The notes below the pieces were generated by a model. That model made no database searches, had not been told where the DNA came from, and worked only from the letters and a program-made list of their open reading frames with translations. Positions 25,647 to 34,802 of a stretch of DNA of 64,000 nucleotides are shown in pieces. Every line of letters starts with the position of its first letter. Position 1 is the stretch's first letter. The position numbers were made by a program, and so were the translations under genes. Source of the stretch: Clostridiaceae bacterium (GTDB taxonomy: Bacteria > Bacillota > Clostridia > Lachnospirales > Lachnospiraceae); NCBI GenBank assembly GCA_902363735.1, contig CABJBA010000004.1, positions 372,001 to 436,000 of the forward strand, written 5' to 3'.

Positions 25647-26224
25647 TCCCCCCGAAAACGTATGGTACCCGCTATCTCATCCATGCTTTCAACAATAGCC
25701 AGAGATTCTACCTTGATTCCCTGGGATCTTAAATGACCCCCTCCAGGCTGAAACCCTTTTTCGATGACGATTCCCGCCCCTACCAGCTGTGCACCGGAGT
25801 TTTTTACAATATCAGACAGACCTTCCAAAGCTTTCCCATTGGCTAAGAAATCGTCAATGAGCAGTACCTTGTCACTTGCTCCCAAAAATTCCTTAGAAAC
25901 CATAATATCATAAGTCCTGCCATGGGTGAAGGATTCCACCTGGGTGGTATAAATATCGCCTGCAATATTCTTGGTCTTTGATTTTTTTGCAAAAACCACT
26001 GGCACATCAAAATACTGAGCCACAATACAGGCAATGCCGATACCTGACGCTTCTATAGTCAATATCTTATTGATCTCGCAATCGGCAAAACGTCTCTTAA
26101 ACTCTTTTCCGATCTCAACAAACAGCTTAATATCCATCTGATGATTTAAGAAGCTGTCAACTTTTAACACATTGCCGGCCTTGATTTTTCCATCCCTGCG
26201 GATTCGGTCCATTAAAAGCTGCAT
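25643..26224 (-). CDS. xpt: Xanthine phosphoribosyltransferase
   Basis: Purine salvage of xanthine to XMP. 193 residues, with the PRPP loop VLLIDDFLANGKALEGL near residue 125 and an N-terminal MQLLMDRIRRDG typical of Xpt. GGGAGGAACC lies upstream. No purine riboswitch is present in the 30 bases between it and the upstream gene. It is read with the HAD and YitT-family genes. Confidence 0.95.
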   Translation of the reverse strand: MQLLMDRIRRDGKIKAGNVLKVDSFLNHQMDIKLFVEIGKEFKRRFADCEINKILTIEASGIGIACIVAQYFDVPVVFAKKSKTKNIAGDIYTTQVESFTHGRTYDIMVSKEFLGASDKVLLIDDFLANGKALEGLSDIVKNSGAQLVGAGIVIEKGFQPGGGHLRSQGIKVESLAIVESMDEIAGTIRFRGE

Positions 26225-26254
26225 GAAAGGTTCCTCCCTGTCGTAATTTATTTA

Positions 26255-27349
26255 TTATTTAATCACTGCGTTCTCTGTAAGAAAATCCATTACTTTATTC
26301 GTCATAATATAATCGTCAAGATCATACTGGCTTGCGATTTCAAGAAGCTTTTCCACGCTTTCATAGCCCATCTGGTCTGCAACTTCCTGACGGTCATCAT
26401 CGGAAATGGTGATTCCTTCTGCTTCTGCAACAGCGTTAATCACCAGTCTCTGAGTCACCATTCCCTCTGCCTGAGGCTTTAACACGGTTTCTTTAAAGGC
26501 TTCTACATCCATTCCTGCAAGAGCGCCTGCAAAGGTAGCCAGATCCATGCCATAGGCTGCAGCCTGATTGGTGTAGGTGGCCAGCACATTGTTATAGTTT
26601 GCATCAATTGCTTCCTGCTTGGGTTCAACGGTGGAACCTTCCAATACTATATTGAAAATGTCGCCCTGTACCTTCTGCTCTGCCTGCTGATTTTTCTCTA
26701 AAAGCAGAGTCTGCATCTTGTCTTCCTTGTATTCATCTACTGTCTTAAATTCAGTTTTCTCCTGAACATAAGCGTCGTTTAACTCAGGAACCTTTTTTTC
26801 TTTTACGGTATTAACAGTTACATCAAATACCACTGCCTGGCCTGACAGCTCTGCGTTCTGGTAGCCCTCAGGGAAGGTGAGATCCAAGCTGACCTTATCA
26901 CCCTTTTTAGCGCCTTTAAGGCCCTCTTCAAAGCCTTCAATAAACTGGCCTGAGCCGATAGTAAGATCATAGCCCTCAGCGGTTCCGCCTTCAAAGGCAA
27001 CGCCATCTTTAGTCCCTGCATAGTCAAGGTTAACCTGATCACCGTCCTGGACAACCCGGTCCACTTCTTCATATGTTGCGCTGCGCTCCAGTTCACCCTG
27101 AATGATCTGGTTCACTTCATCTTCTGTCACTTCCACTGCATCCTTGGTCACTTCTACGTTCTTGTACTGTCCAAGAGTGATGGTGCCATTATCTACACCG
27201 GATAAATCCGCAGTTGCCAGAGTCTCCTGAGCGGAGGACTCGGTTGCCACCTCAGTTGTTTCTTCTTCTGCGGCCTTCTTTCCACATCCCGAAATAAGAG
27301 CTGCAGCTACAAGGCCACACATACATACTTTAAAAAATTTCTTCATCAT
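26255..27349 (-). CDS. Trigger-factor-like peptidyl-prolyl isomerase lipoprotein
   Basis: 364-residue exported protein. A signal peptide with lipobox ISGC (near residue 22) is followed by a trigger-factor-like FKBP isomerase domain (about 125-205, GDQVNLDYAGTKDGVAFEGG) and a trigger-factor C-terminal helical domain (about 205-360). It lacks the ribosome-binding N domain, so it probably acts as an extracellular foldase, the role PrsA plays elsewhere. The start may be residue 1 or 2. Confidence 0.88.
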   Translation of the reverse strand: MMKKFFKVCMCGLVAAALISGCGKKAAEEETTEVATESSAQETLATADLSGVDNGTITLGQYKNVEVTKDAVEVTEDEVNQIIQGELERSATYEEVDRVVQDGDQVNLDYAGTKDGVAFEGGTAEGYDLTIGSGQFIEGFEEGLKGAKKGDKVSLDLTFPEGYQNAELSGQAVVFDVTVNTVKEKKVPELNDAYVQEKTEFKTVDEYKEDKMQTLLLEKNQQAEQKVQGDIFNIVLEGSTVEPKQEAIDANYNNVLATYTNQAAAYGMDLATFAGALAGMDVEAFKETVLKPQAEGMVTQRLVINAVAEAEGITISDDDRQEVADQMGYESVEKLLEIASQYDLDDYIMTNKVMDFLTENAVIK

Positions 27350-27492
27350 ATAATCCTTTTCCTTCTATTGAATTAATACTAACAAAACTGTCTCCTGACA
27401 GTTATACCATATCAGCCAAAGTAAAAAAAGCCTTTTCCTGAAATTGGCATATTTTTCTTAATGAAATCGTAACTTCCTTTAGCTAAATTTTA

Positions 27493-28887
27493 TTACTTGT
27501 AAAATGCCTGAAACGCCCTGTATGTATTGTACACATCCAGTTTAGCTGAAAGCTCAAAAGGAGAATGCATGGAAAGAATAGGAACTCCTAAATCCACGAC
27601 ATCCACATCCATATGAGCCACATATTTGGCAATGGTACCGCCGCCCCCCTGGTCCACAGCGCCAAGCTCTCCTGCCTGCCAGTAAATACCCTCCTGTTCC
27701 AAAATAGAGATTACCTTTGCAAGCAGTTCTGCGCTGGCATCGTTGGTCCCTGATTTCCCCCGTACTCCTGTGTACTTGGTCAAAACACAGCCCTTGTTTA
27801 AGAAACAGGTGTTCCGCTCATCACATACATGGGGAAAGTTAGGGTCATAAGCCACGTTTACATCAGAAGAAAGGCAGATGGAATTGCGCAGTACTGTTCT
27901 GGCATTAACCCCTGACATCTGGGCCAGGTCTTCGATATAATGACGCACATAATCAGAGTTAAGCCCCGTATTTCCGTCAGAACCTGTTTCTTCTTTATCA
28001 GTCAGAATGGTCACTGTGGTATACCTTGGCTCTTTAACCTCAATTTCTGCCATCAGGGCCGTATAGGCGCAAACCCTGTCATCCTGGCCATAGGCTCCTA
28101 TCATGCTGTTGTCCAGTCCCACATCACGGGCCTTCCCTGCAGGAACCATTTCAATTTCTGCCCGGAAAAAGTCAGCCTCCACAATGCCGTAACGATCATG
28201 AAGCAGCTTAAGTGCCAAAAGCTTGACGCCCTCCTTAATTTCTGCCTGGTCAAGATAGGGAATGGAGCCCACAATCACATTCAGCTCCTCTCCCTTTAAG
28301 CCGTCTTTCAGCTTTCTTTCATTCTGTTCCGCAGCCAAATGGGGAAGAAGGTCTGTCACACAGAATACGGGATCTCCCTCCTTTTCCCCGATGTTCACTT
28401 CAACGGTCTCCCCGTTTTTCTTGATGATAACACCGTGCATGGCAAGAGGGGTGGCTCCCCACTGGTATTTACGGATTCCGCCGTAATAATGGGTCTTAAA
28501 GAAAGCAAGTTCACTTTTTTCATAAAGAGGATTAGGCTTTAGATCCAGCCTTGGGGAATCTATGTGAGCGCCATTGATACGCACTCCTTTATCCAGACTC
28601 TCCTTTCCAAAGGTGGTTGCCAGAATGGCCTTGTTTCTGTTTACCAGATAGACCTTATCACCGGTCTTATAAGCCTTTCTCTCTTCAAACGGCATATAGC
28701 CCTGCATCTCAAGCATTGCCAATGCCTCTCTGACACATTCCCGCTCCGTCTTTCCGTTGTCTAAAAATCTCTTATAGCCCTGGCAGAACACCTCTGCCTC
28801 CTCCCTCTGCTCCGGCGCTGCCTTCGCAATATGAGGAACTGTAAATGTCAGCTCCTCCTGGAGCTTTTGCCCTGTTGTTTTTTCCAT
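27493..28887 (-). CDS. M18-family aminopeptidase
   Basis: 464-residue zinc aminopeptidase of the M18 family. The metal-binding segment INGAHIDSPRLDLK is near residue 105, the catalytic DKEETGSDG near 300, and a C-terminal histidine (SMHSPFELSAK) near 440. It releases N-terminal amino acids from cytosolic peptides. It stands as its own unit, 40 bases before dtd on the same strand. Confidence 0.95.
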   Translation of the reverse strand: MEKTTGQKLQEELTFTVPHIAKAAPEQREEAEVFCQGYKRFLDNGKTERECVREALAMLEMQGYMPFEERKAYKTGDKVYLVNRNKAILATTFGKESLDKGVRINGAHIDSPRLDLKPNPLYEKSELAFFKTHYYGGIRKYQWGATPLAMHGVIIKKNGETVEVNIGEKEGDPVFCVTDLLPHLAAEQNERKLKDGLKGEELNVIVGSIPYLDQAEIKEGVKLLALKLLHDRYGIVEADFFRAEIEMVPAGKARDVGLDNSMIGAYGQDDRVCAYTALMAEIEVKEPRYTTVTILTDKEETGSDGNTGLNSDYVRHYIEDLAQMSGVNARTVLRNSICLSSDVNVAYDPNFPHVCDERNTCFLNKGCVLTKYTGVRGKSGTNDASAELLAKVISILEQEGIYWQAGELGAVDQGGGGTIAKYVAHMDVDVVDLGVPILSMHSPFELSAKLDVYNTYRAFQAFYK

Positions 28888-28927
28888 TTAAGTAAACCTC
28901 CGATGATGTGCTGCTTTCTCGCATTAA

Positions 28928-29386
28928 TTAAATTGTTCCACATATTTCCTGGCTGTCAAGAACCAGGGTAAAGGGGCCGTCATTGACAAGTTCCACCTTC
29001 ATATCGGCTCCGAAGCTGCCATGTTCCACCTTGTTTCCTCTGGCCTTTAACTGCTCTACCATATATTCGTAAAGCTCCTCCGCAAGAGGGGGGCTTCCTG
29101 CCTTGATAAAGCTGGGCCGGTTACCTTTTTTACAATCTGCATAAAGGGTAAACTGGCTGACCACCAAAAGCTCTCCTCCTACATCGGCCAGAGAAAGATT
29201 TGTCTTCCCATTTTCATCCTGGAAAATCCTCAGCTTACATATCTTATCTGACAGCTTATCTGTAATTTCTCTTGTATCCGTATCACACACTCCAAGAAGA
29301 AGCAAAAATCCTTTTCCAATAGAACCAATCAGTGTGCCATCCACCGTAACACTGGCTCGGGACACACGCTGCAGTACAACCTTCAT
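28928..29386 (-). CDS. dtd: D-aminoacyl-tRNA deacylase
   Basis: Hydrolyses D-aminoacyl-tRNAs and mischarged glycyl-tRNA-Ala. 152 residues, with the [17 protein letters not shown] motif near residue 78 and the C-terminal GPFT motif near 137 (usually G-cis-P-x-T). It begins 15 bases after the upstream GDPD gene. Confidence 0.97.
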   Translation of the reverse strand: MKVVLQRVSRASVTVDGTLIGSIGKGFLLLLGVCDTDTREITDKLSDKICKLRIFQDENGKTNLSLADVGGELLVVSQFTLYADCKKGNRPSFIKAGSPPLAEELYEYMVEQLKARGNKVEHGSFGADMKVELVNDGPFTLVLDSQEICGTI

Positions 29387-29401
29387 ATCATTTTCTCCTG
29401 T

Positions 29402-31201
29402 CTACCTTAATACCAGTCTCAAATACTCCAAAAGCGTTTCTGTAGCCTTCTCCCGAAATACGATCTCCCTTGCCAGAACAGGATAATCGGTTATAATATT
29501 ATCCACTCCCAACATCTTCATCCGTTCCAGTTCGCTTTTGCTGTTTACTGTCCAGGCATGGACGGCCTTACCTTTTTCATGGGCGGCCTCTACCAGTCTT
29601 TCTGTCACAAAGCTGGAACGAAGGCTTATAAAGTCGATGGTATCGCTGGAATAGTAATTTCCATAGGCCGCTGAAACAATATATCCCGTACGGATATCCG
29701 GGTCCAGTTCCCGAATGCGGACCAGATAGGAAAACCTGGTGGAAGTGACCACGCACTGCTCCTTCATCTGGTATTTCCGGATCAGCTCCACCGCTTTATC
29801 CGGAAGCAGACTTTCATTCCCCAGATTCTTAAGCTCAATATTAATATTAATCCGGCCTTTGCAGTATTCCATAATCTCCTCTAATGAAGGAATTGGCTCT
29901 CCTTTAAATTCACCGGAAAACCAGCTTCCCGCCTCCAGCCCCTTCAATTCCTCAAAGGTATAGGAACTTATGGAGCGGTTCACCCCGGAAACCCGCTTCA
30001 AGGTGGTGTCATGTCCCAGAACCACCACGCCGTCCTTTGTCTCCTGAACATCTATTTCCACAAAATCCGCTAACTCTTCCACAGCCTTCACCATGGCCGC
30101 CATGGTATTTTCCGGCGCGGCCTTGGAGCTTCCTCTGTGGGCGGTTATCTGAATTTCCTTTAGAATATCTCCCGTAATCACCGAACCGTTGCGCACTGCA
30201 TAAAAAAGAGAAAACAGACTGATTCCTGCAAAAGCCGCCATAGCCAAAACCGCCATCCGACGGTTTGCATATTTTTCATGAGCCTGATAAAAACCCTTTT
30301 CCCTCCTCTTATATTTGCTTCCAAACTGCAGATACTGAAGGCTGAGGGCACCAAAATTCCCAATGGTTATAAACATACTGGTTAAAAATATAAGCACCAG
30401 TTCAATCCTGTCCCAGGCCGCAGGGAGAATAGCAAGAGCAAGCCGGTTGTCCGGGAGCAAGGTCATAGCCGCCGCCGTAACCAGAACGCAGAACCAGTAG
30501 ACCAGCCGGAGGCCTATGATGGCCGCCCCATAAGAAATAAGCATTAAACCGATAACATTGAGCATACGGTGCCTTACAAAACACCAGCTTTTCAAATATC
30601 CATCCCAGAAGCTTTTCTGCTCAATCATACAGGTGTGAAACGCATAAAGTCCGGGCACCACTGTCACAAGCAGAAGGATGAGAAAAAGTACAAGAGCCAT
30701 CCTCCACCAGGGCTGGCGAAGCATTTCAGTCAGTACAAAATTAAGAGGCTTAACATGGGTCAGAAGCCGGTATATCAGATATAAATTGGAACATGCATAG
30801 TTAGCCAGAATTAAAATCCCCAGCCTCCAGTTCCCCTTCTTTACCTCATCAGCCAGCTTTGAAAAGCCTCCTGCCAGAATCTCCCAGGGCTTCATTCTCC
30901 AGGAATAAAAAGCCCCCTGATAAAGAGTTAGAAAGCAGCCCGTTTCCAGAGTTAAAATAAGAATGCCCATAACAGTCATCACAAGCAGTAACATAATGGT
31001 CCATGGCTTCACCAGAAAATAACCGATATTGGCCCCGGTCAGATAGCTGTAGCCCGCCATGCGCAAAGCAAATAAAATGCCTTTGTTTAAGATCGTCAAG
31101 TACAGGATTGTAGTAACCATCCGGAACAAAAATCCAAACACAAACGCATTTTTCTGGTTGAATTTAAAAATCCTCCATGTATCCTTTATTAATGTGCTCA
31201 T
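29402..31201 (-). CDS. Membrane glycerophosphodiester phosphodiesterase
   Basis: 599-residue fusion of an N-terminal membrane region (about residues 1-345, eight to nine helices, GDPD membrane-domain type) with a C-terminal GDPD catalytic domain (about 350-590). The catalytic signature is AHRGSSKAAPENTMAA, with metal ligands EIDVQ and the GHDTTLKR histidine. It cleaves glycerophosphodiesters to glycerol-3-phosphate, which may be relevant to the glycerol genes further on. It is followed closely by dtd. Confidence 0.93.
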   Translation of the reverse strand: MSTLIKDTWRIFKFNQKNAFVFGFLFRMVTTILYLTILNKGILFALRMAGYSYLTGANIGYFLVKPWTIMLLLVMTVMGILILTLETGCFLTLYQGAFYSWRMKPWEILAGGFSKLADEVKKGNWRLGILILANYACSNLYLIYRLLTHVKPLNFVLTEMLRQPWWRMALVLFLILLLVTVVPGLYAFHTCMIEQKSFWDGYLKSWCFVRHRMLNVIGLMLISYGAAIIGLRLVYWFCVLVTAAAMTLLPDNRLALAILPAAWDRIELVLIFLTSMFITIGNFGALSLQYLQFGSKYKRREKGFYQAHEKYANRRMAVLAMAAFAGISLFSLFYAVRNGSVITGDILKEIQITAHRGSSKAAPENTMAAMVKAVEELADFVEIDVQETKDGVVVLGHDTTLKRVSGVNRSISSYTFEELKGLEAGSWFSGEFKGEPIPSLEEIMEYCKGRININIELKNLGNESLLPDKAVELIRKYQMKEQCVVTSTRFSYLVRIRELDPDIRTGYIVSAAYGNYYSSDTIDFISLRSSFVTERLVEAAHEKGKAVHAWTVNSKSELERMKMLGVDNIITDYPVLAREIVFREKATETLLEYLRLVLR

Positions 31202-31275
31202 TGCTTTATAACCTTCTTCTTCACTGAATCAAAAGCAGCCCCGGCGAATGGAATCGTCAAGGCTGCGCTTCTATG

Positions 31276-31953
31276 TCAGATTTCCTCTTCCGTCTCTTCT
31301 CCTTCCAGAGCCTTTCTCTGCTGAGCCTCACTCAGCTCCAGTATGGCCTGGTTTAAGGAAAACATCTTGGCATCCAGCACATTCACCACATCCGCACAGG
31401 CCTTCAACTCCTGCTGTAAATAGGCGGGAGCATTGCCTTCAAACTTATAGTAAATCTTATGTTCCAGACTGGCCCAGAAGTCCATGGCAATGGTCCTGAT
31501 CTGAACCTCCACCTTGGTATCCACCGGCCCATCCGCCAGATAAATAGGGATGGTCAGTACCAGATGATAGCTTTTGTAGCCGTTTGGCTTAGGAAATTTG
31601 ATGTAATCCTTTATAAAAAGGACTGTAACATCACTCTGTCTGGTTATCATCTCCGCAATCTGATAAATATCCGACGTAAAGGAACAGATAATTCTGATTC
31701 CGGCGATGTCATTTAACTGCTCCACCATGTTGTTGATGGTTACTTCGTACCCGTATCGTTTCAGTTTCTTTACGATGCTGTCCGGCGTCTTAAGCCTTGA
31801 CTTGATGTGCTCAATTGGATTGTAATTATAGATATGAATAAACTCATTATTGAGTATCTCGATCTTTGTATTGATTTCCTTCAGTGCCGAGTCATACAAA
31901 AACATTACAGATTTCCACTGGTCCACCTGATCAAATGATTTGGGAATATTCAT
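31276..31953 (-). CDS. relQ: Small alarmone synthetase (RelQ/YjbM type)
   Basis: 225-residue protein with only the (p)ppGpp synthetase domain. EHIKSRLKTPDSIVKKLKRYG near residue 48, NDIAGIRIICSF near 83, KPNGYKSYHL near 122 and EVQIRTIAMDFWASLEHKI near 150 are the synthetase motifs. There is no HD hydrolase or regulatory domain. It makes ppGpp/pGpp under stress. Confidence 0.93.
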   Translation of the reverse strand: MNIPKSFDQVDQWKSVMFLYDSALKEINTKIEILNNEFIHIYNYNPIEHIKSRLKTPDSIVKKLKRYGYEVTINNMVEQLNDIAGIRIICSFTSDIYQIAEMITRQSDVTVLFIKDYIKFPKPNGYKSYHLVLTIPIYLADGPVDTKVEVQIRTIAMDFWASLEHKIYYKFEGNAPAYLQQELKACADVVNVLDAKMFSLNQAILELSEAQQRKALEGEETEEEI

Positions 31954-31995
31954 TCTTCATACCCCTCCCCTCTCTCACCTGCGCTTTTATTTCCG

Positions 31996-32031
31996 CAAGA
32001 CGGGGGCAACCCCACAATTCGGCAGCCCCCG
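31996..32031. other. GC-rich hairpin between S1 gene and relQ
   Basis: A stem of GGGGGC with GCCCCC closes a ~20-base loop in the 135-base gap. It lacks a good T-run on the minus strand, so it could be an attenuating hairpin between the two genes rather than a strong terminator. Confidence 0.4.
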
Positions 32032-32088
32032 ACTCTTTTAATAGTATACCATAGAAATCTGGCAAATTATATTCTTTTCCTTGAGTTT

Positions 32089-33021
32089 CTAAAACTTTAA
32101 TCCTTTTAATAAAGAAGAAAGACCTGTGAAGGCAGAACCTTCCTCCTGGTAGTCAAATACCTCCCCTACTGCTTCTTCATCCTCTAAAACTGCCTTCATG
32201 CTTAAACTGATTTTGTTGTCTGCTGTAGAGATGACTTTCACCTTTACGTTCTGTCCTTCTTTTAAAACAACTCCCGGGTGCTTGATCCTCTGGGTGCTGA
32301 TCTGGGAGATGTGGAGAAGGCCTGAAAGCCCGTTTTCTAAGTTTATAAATGCACCGTAGTCCTTTAAGCTGTCCACAGTTCCTTCCATAATAGTTCCTAC
32401 CTGGCACTTGGCAATCTTTTTGCTCTTTTCCTCATTCAACTTTAAAAGAGCCGGCTCCTTGCCTGACAGCACCAGCTTGTTATTTTCTTCATCTGCCGTA
32501 ATGACAGTGACTTCAATGGTTTTACCATTATATTCCTCTAAGTCCTCCACATATTCCGCAGAAAGTCTGGAAGCCGGAATAAATCCACGGACGCCTTCTA
32601 AAAATGCCACTGCACCGCCTTTTACAATCTCGCCGATCTTGACGGCTGTCACGGTTCTGTCCTCCAGCATATCCTTAAGCTTATCCCAGGCCTGGCGGTC
32701 ATTGGCCATCTTTCTGGAAAGAAGGATATTTCCCTCTCCGTCATCAGTCCTTATGACCTCTGCAGTGATCTCATCTCCAGGGTGAACCTCCAGGTTTAAA
32801 TTAAAGTCCGGATCGTTGCTCATATTTTCTTTATAGATGATTCCTTCTGCATAATATTTCAAATCCAGAATCACCTTGTCCTCGCTGACACTGACAACGG
32901 TTCCTGTAAGCTGGTCACCTTCTCTCACCCTTTTAAAGGACGCCTCCAGTTCCACCGCATAATCCGCCATGGTTTCTGCCGGCTTATCTGCAAGGACAGG
33001 CTCTTTTTTCTCTTCGCTCAT
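32089..33021 (-). CDS. S1-domain RNA-binding protein (RpsA-like)
   Basis: 310-residue protein with three S1 domains (about residues 28-95, 110-175 and 192-265), the third being the most canonical (GTVDSLKDYGAFINLENG). Firmicute S1-like proteins are shorter than the six-domain E. coli S1 and may assist translation or RNA turnover. I chose the ATG at 33021, which has GGAGGAA upstream. An ATG 5 codons earlier overlaps that site. Confidence 0.85.
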   Translation of the reverse strand: MSEEKKEPVLADKPAETMADYAVELEASFKRVREGDQLTGTVVSVSEDKVILDLKYYAEGIIYKENMSNDPDFNLNLEVHPGDEITAEVIRTDDGEGNILLSRKMANDRQAWDKLKDMLEDRTVTAVKIGEIVKGGAVAFLEGVRGFIPASRLSAEYVEDLEEYNGKTIEVTVITADEENNKLVLSGKEPALLKLNEEKSKKIAKCQVGTIMEGTVDSLKDYGAFINLENGLSGLLHISQISTQRIKHPGVVLKEGQNVKVKVISTADNKISLSMKAVLEDEEAVGEVFDYQEEGSAFTGLSSLLKGLKF

Positions 33022-33338
33022 CTGAATTTCCTCCATTTCTGTTATCTCACTGTTTTACATAAAATCTAATTATATTTTTATCATATTTGGGGGAATATAT
33101 CTATAGTTTTTGGATAAAAAGATTCTTTCTTCAGCCTGTTTCAACAAGATCCGGCATTGACGAATATTTAATTCAGATGTATTTTTTAACAAATCAATTT
33201 CCCTGTATATATGTTCCTGCCAAAGCAGGGAGTTGGATTCATGGAATACAGAAGCAAAACCATTATTAATAAGATAATCCTTTTCTTATTCTACAGAATA
33301 GTGTAAAATAAAGCGATGAATCACGAAAGAGGAACATT
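33022..33338. other. Intergenic region upstream of sensor kinase
   Basis: About 320 bases between divergent genes with no convincing gene. It holds a possible plus-strand promoter: TTGACG at 33157-33162, a 17-base spacer, then TATTTT at 33180-33185. That would give the kinase operon a ~147-base leader. No strong hairpin was seen. Confidence 0.5.
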
Positions 33339-34742
33339 ATGAAATCCGTTCGAAAAGAACTATGGCACAACAACTTTATGCTGGTTTTATGTATCTGTAT
33401 CTTTATGATATCAAATACGGTACTATACTTATTTTCTCAATCTAAAAACGACCAGGTACTAAAAAATTACCAGCAGATCAATGAACTGGTATTACTTAAC
33501 AACAATCGTAAGATAAGCTTCAAACTATATTGCAAAAGCCTGGATCAGAATCTTCTGCTTAATTATGAGGATGACAGGAAAATTTTAAATGAACATCTAG
33601 CTGCTTTATCACCCAGAATGCAATTTGATAACAACTGTAAAATGTATTTTCGTATAATCGGCCAGGTAGTGGAGCATTCCCAGCAGATCTCAAAAAACTA
33701 CATAGAAGGTTTATACTCCAACACTTCTGAAAATATTAATTATATTGATGAGGTAGATTTTGAGATCGAAAGAAGTATCAATCAATTGATCAACCATTAT
33801 CTTAAATATATGAATATTGAATTTGAAGAACAAAGCACACATTTAAAGAGACTATTCTATCTTATGAATTTGGCTATGCTTTTTACCTTCTTTTTTCTGC
33901 TCACACAAAACCATCTCATAAGCGATAGAATTCTAAGTTCCATCAGGAAACTCTCTAATGCTGCGGCTAATATTGCAAACAAAAATTTCGAGGCACCAGA
34001 TATTGAAGAACGTAATTTTCTAGAACTCAATCAGGTTTCTGGGACCTTTGACAATATGAAGCATACCATTCGAGATATGATTATCGAATTAAAAGAAAAC
34101 CATCAAATGAGAGATCTTCTTCAGGAAGCTAAAATCAAAGTATTGCAAATGCAGATGAATCCTCATTTCATGTTTAATACATTAAGCCTTGTAGTTCGAA
34201 ATATCCAGCTGGATGAGAAGGAGACTTCGATTCAGCTTATCCATTCTATTTCAAGAATTTTAAGAAGTAGTATCGAAGTCAATTCACTTGCTATTCCTTT
34301 GGATGAAGAGATTGATTTATTAGAAGCTTATATTTATATACAAAAATTGCATCTTCGGGGCAGAGTTACCTTTTATCTTGATGTCAGAAAATCTTTTACA
34401 AACGAAGAATTTCTTATTCCTCCGCTGACTATTCAGCCCCTGGTTGAAAACAGTATTAAGCATGGATTAAAAGACATGATAAAAGACGGCCGTGTAGAAA
34501 TCCTTATTACAGAAAAACCAGAGTACATGGAGGTTGTAGTCAGTGATAATGGGATTGGTTTTCAGACAAACAAAACCGGTCATGAATGCGAGTACGGAAT
34601 CCCTAAGACCTCTATTGGACTTGACAATGTAAAAGAACGTTTAGCACTTTATTACAAAAATGATGATGTATTAAAGATTGAGCATACTGATAATATGACA
34701 AAAATAACCTTAAAATTATACCGGACTAAAAATCCTATATGA
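33339..34742 (+). CDS. YesM/LytS-like sensor histidine kinase
   Basis: 467-residue membrane kinase. Helix 1 (about residues 13-32), an extracellular sensor region (about 33-168), helix 2 (about 170-188) and a HAMP-like linker lead to the His_kinase domain. Its phospho-acceptor histidine lies in QMNPHFMFNTLS (about residue 275). The ATPase domain has PLVENSIKHGL and SDNGIGF. It is the first gene of an operon with a response regulator and a solute receptor. It probably senses a small ligand through that receptor. Confidence 0.93.
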   Translation: MKSVRKELWHNNFMLVLCICIFMISNTVLYLFSQSKNDQVLKNYQQINELVLLNNNRKISFKLYCKSLDQNLLLNYEDDRKILNEHLAALSPRMQFDNNCKMYFRIIGQVVEHSQQISKNYIEGLYSNTSENINYIDEVDFEIERSINQLINHYLKYMNIEFEEQSTHLKRLFYLMNLAMLFTFFFLLTQNHLISDRILSSIRKLSNAAANIANKNFEAPDIEERNFLELNQVSGTFDNMKHTIRDMIIELKENHQMRDLLQEAKIKVLQMQMNPHFMFNTLSLVVRNIQLDEKETSIQLIHSISRILRSSIEVNSLAIPLDEEIDLLEAYIYIQKLHLRGRVTFYLDVRKSFTNEEFLIPPLTIQPLVENSIKHGLKDMIKDGRVEILITEKPEYMEVVVSDNGIGFQTNKTGHECEYGIPKTSIGLDNVKERLALYYKNDDVLKIEHTDNMTKITLKLYRTKNPI

Positions 34743-34802
34743 ATGAATTAATACTATGTAATTCACTATGTTTACAGCATGATGATACAAGGAGGAGTCA
34801 AA

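Noticed and set aside
26225..26254. Purine riboswitch before xpt
   Set aside because: The gap is only 30 bases, with just a ribosome site.
33087..33269. 60-codon plus-strand frame upstream of the kinase
   Set aside because: No ribosome site and no recognisable composition. It overlaps the likely promoter region.
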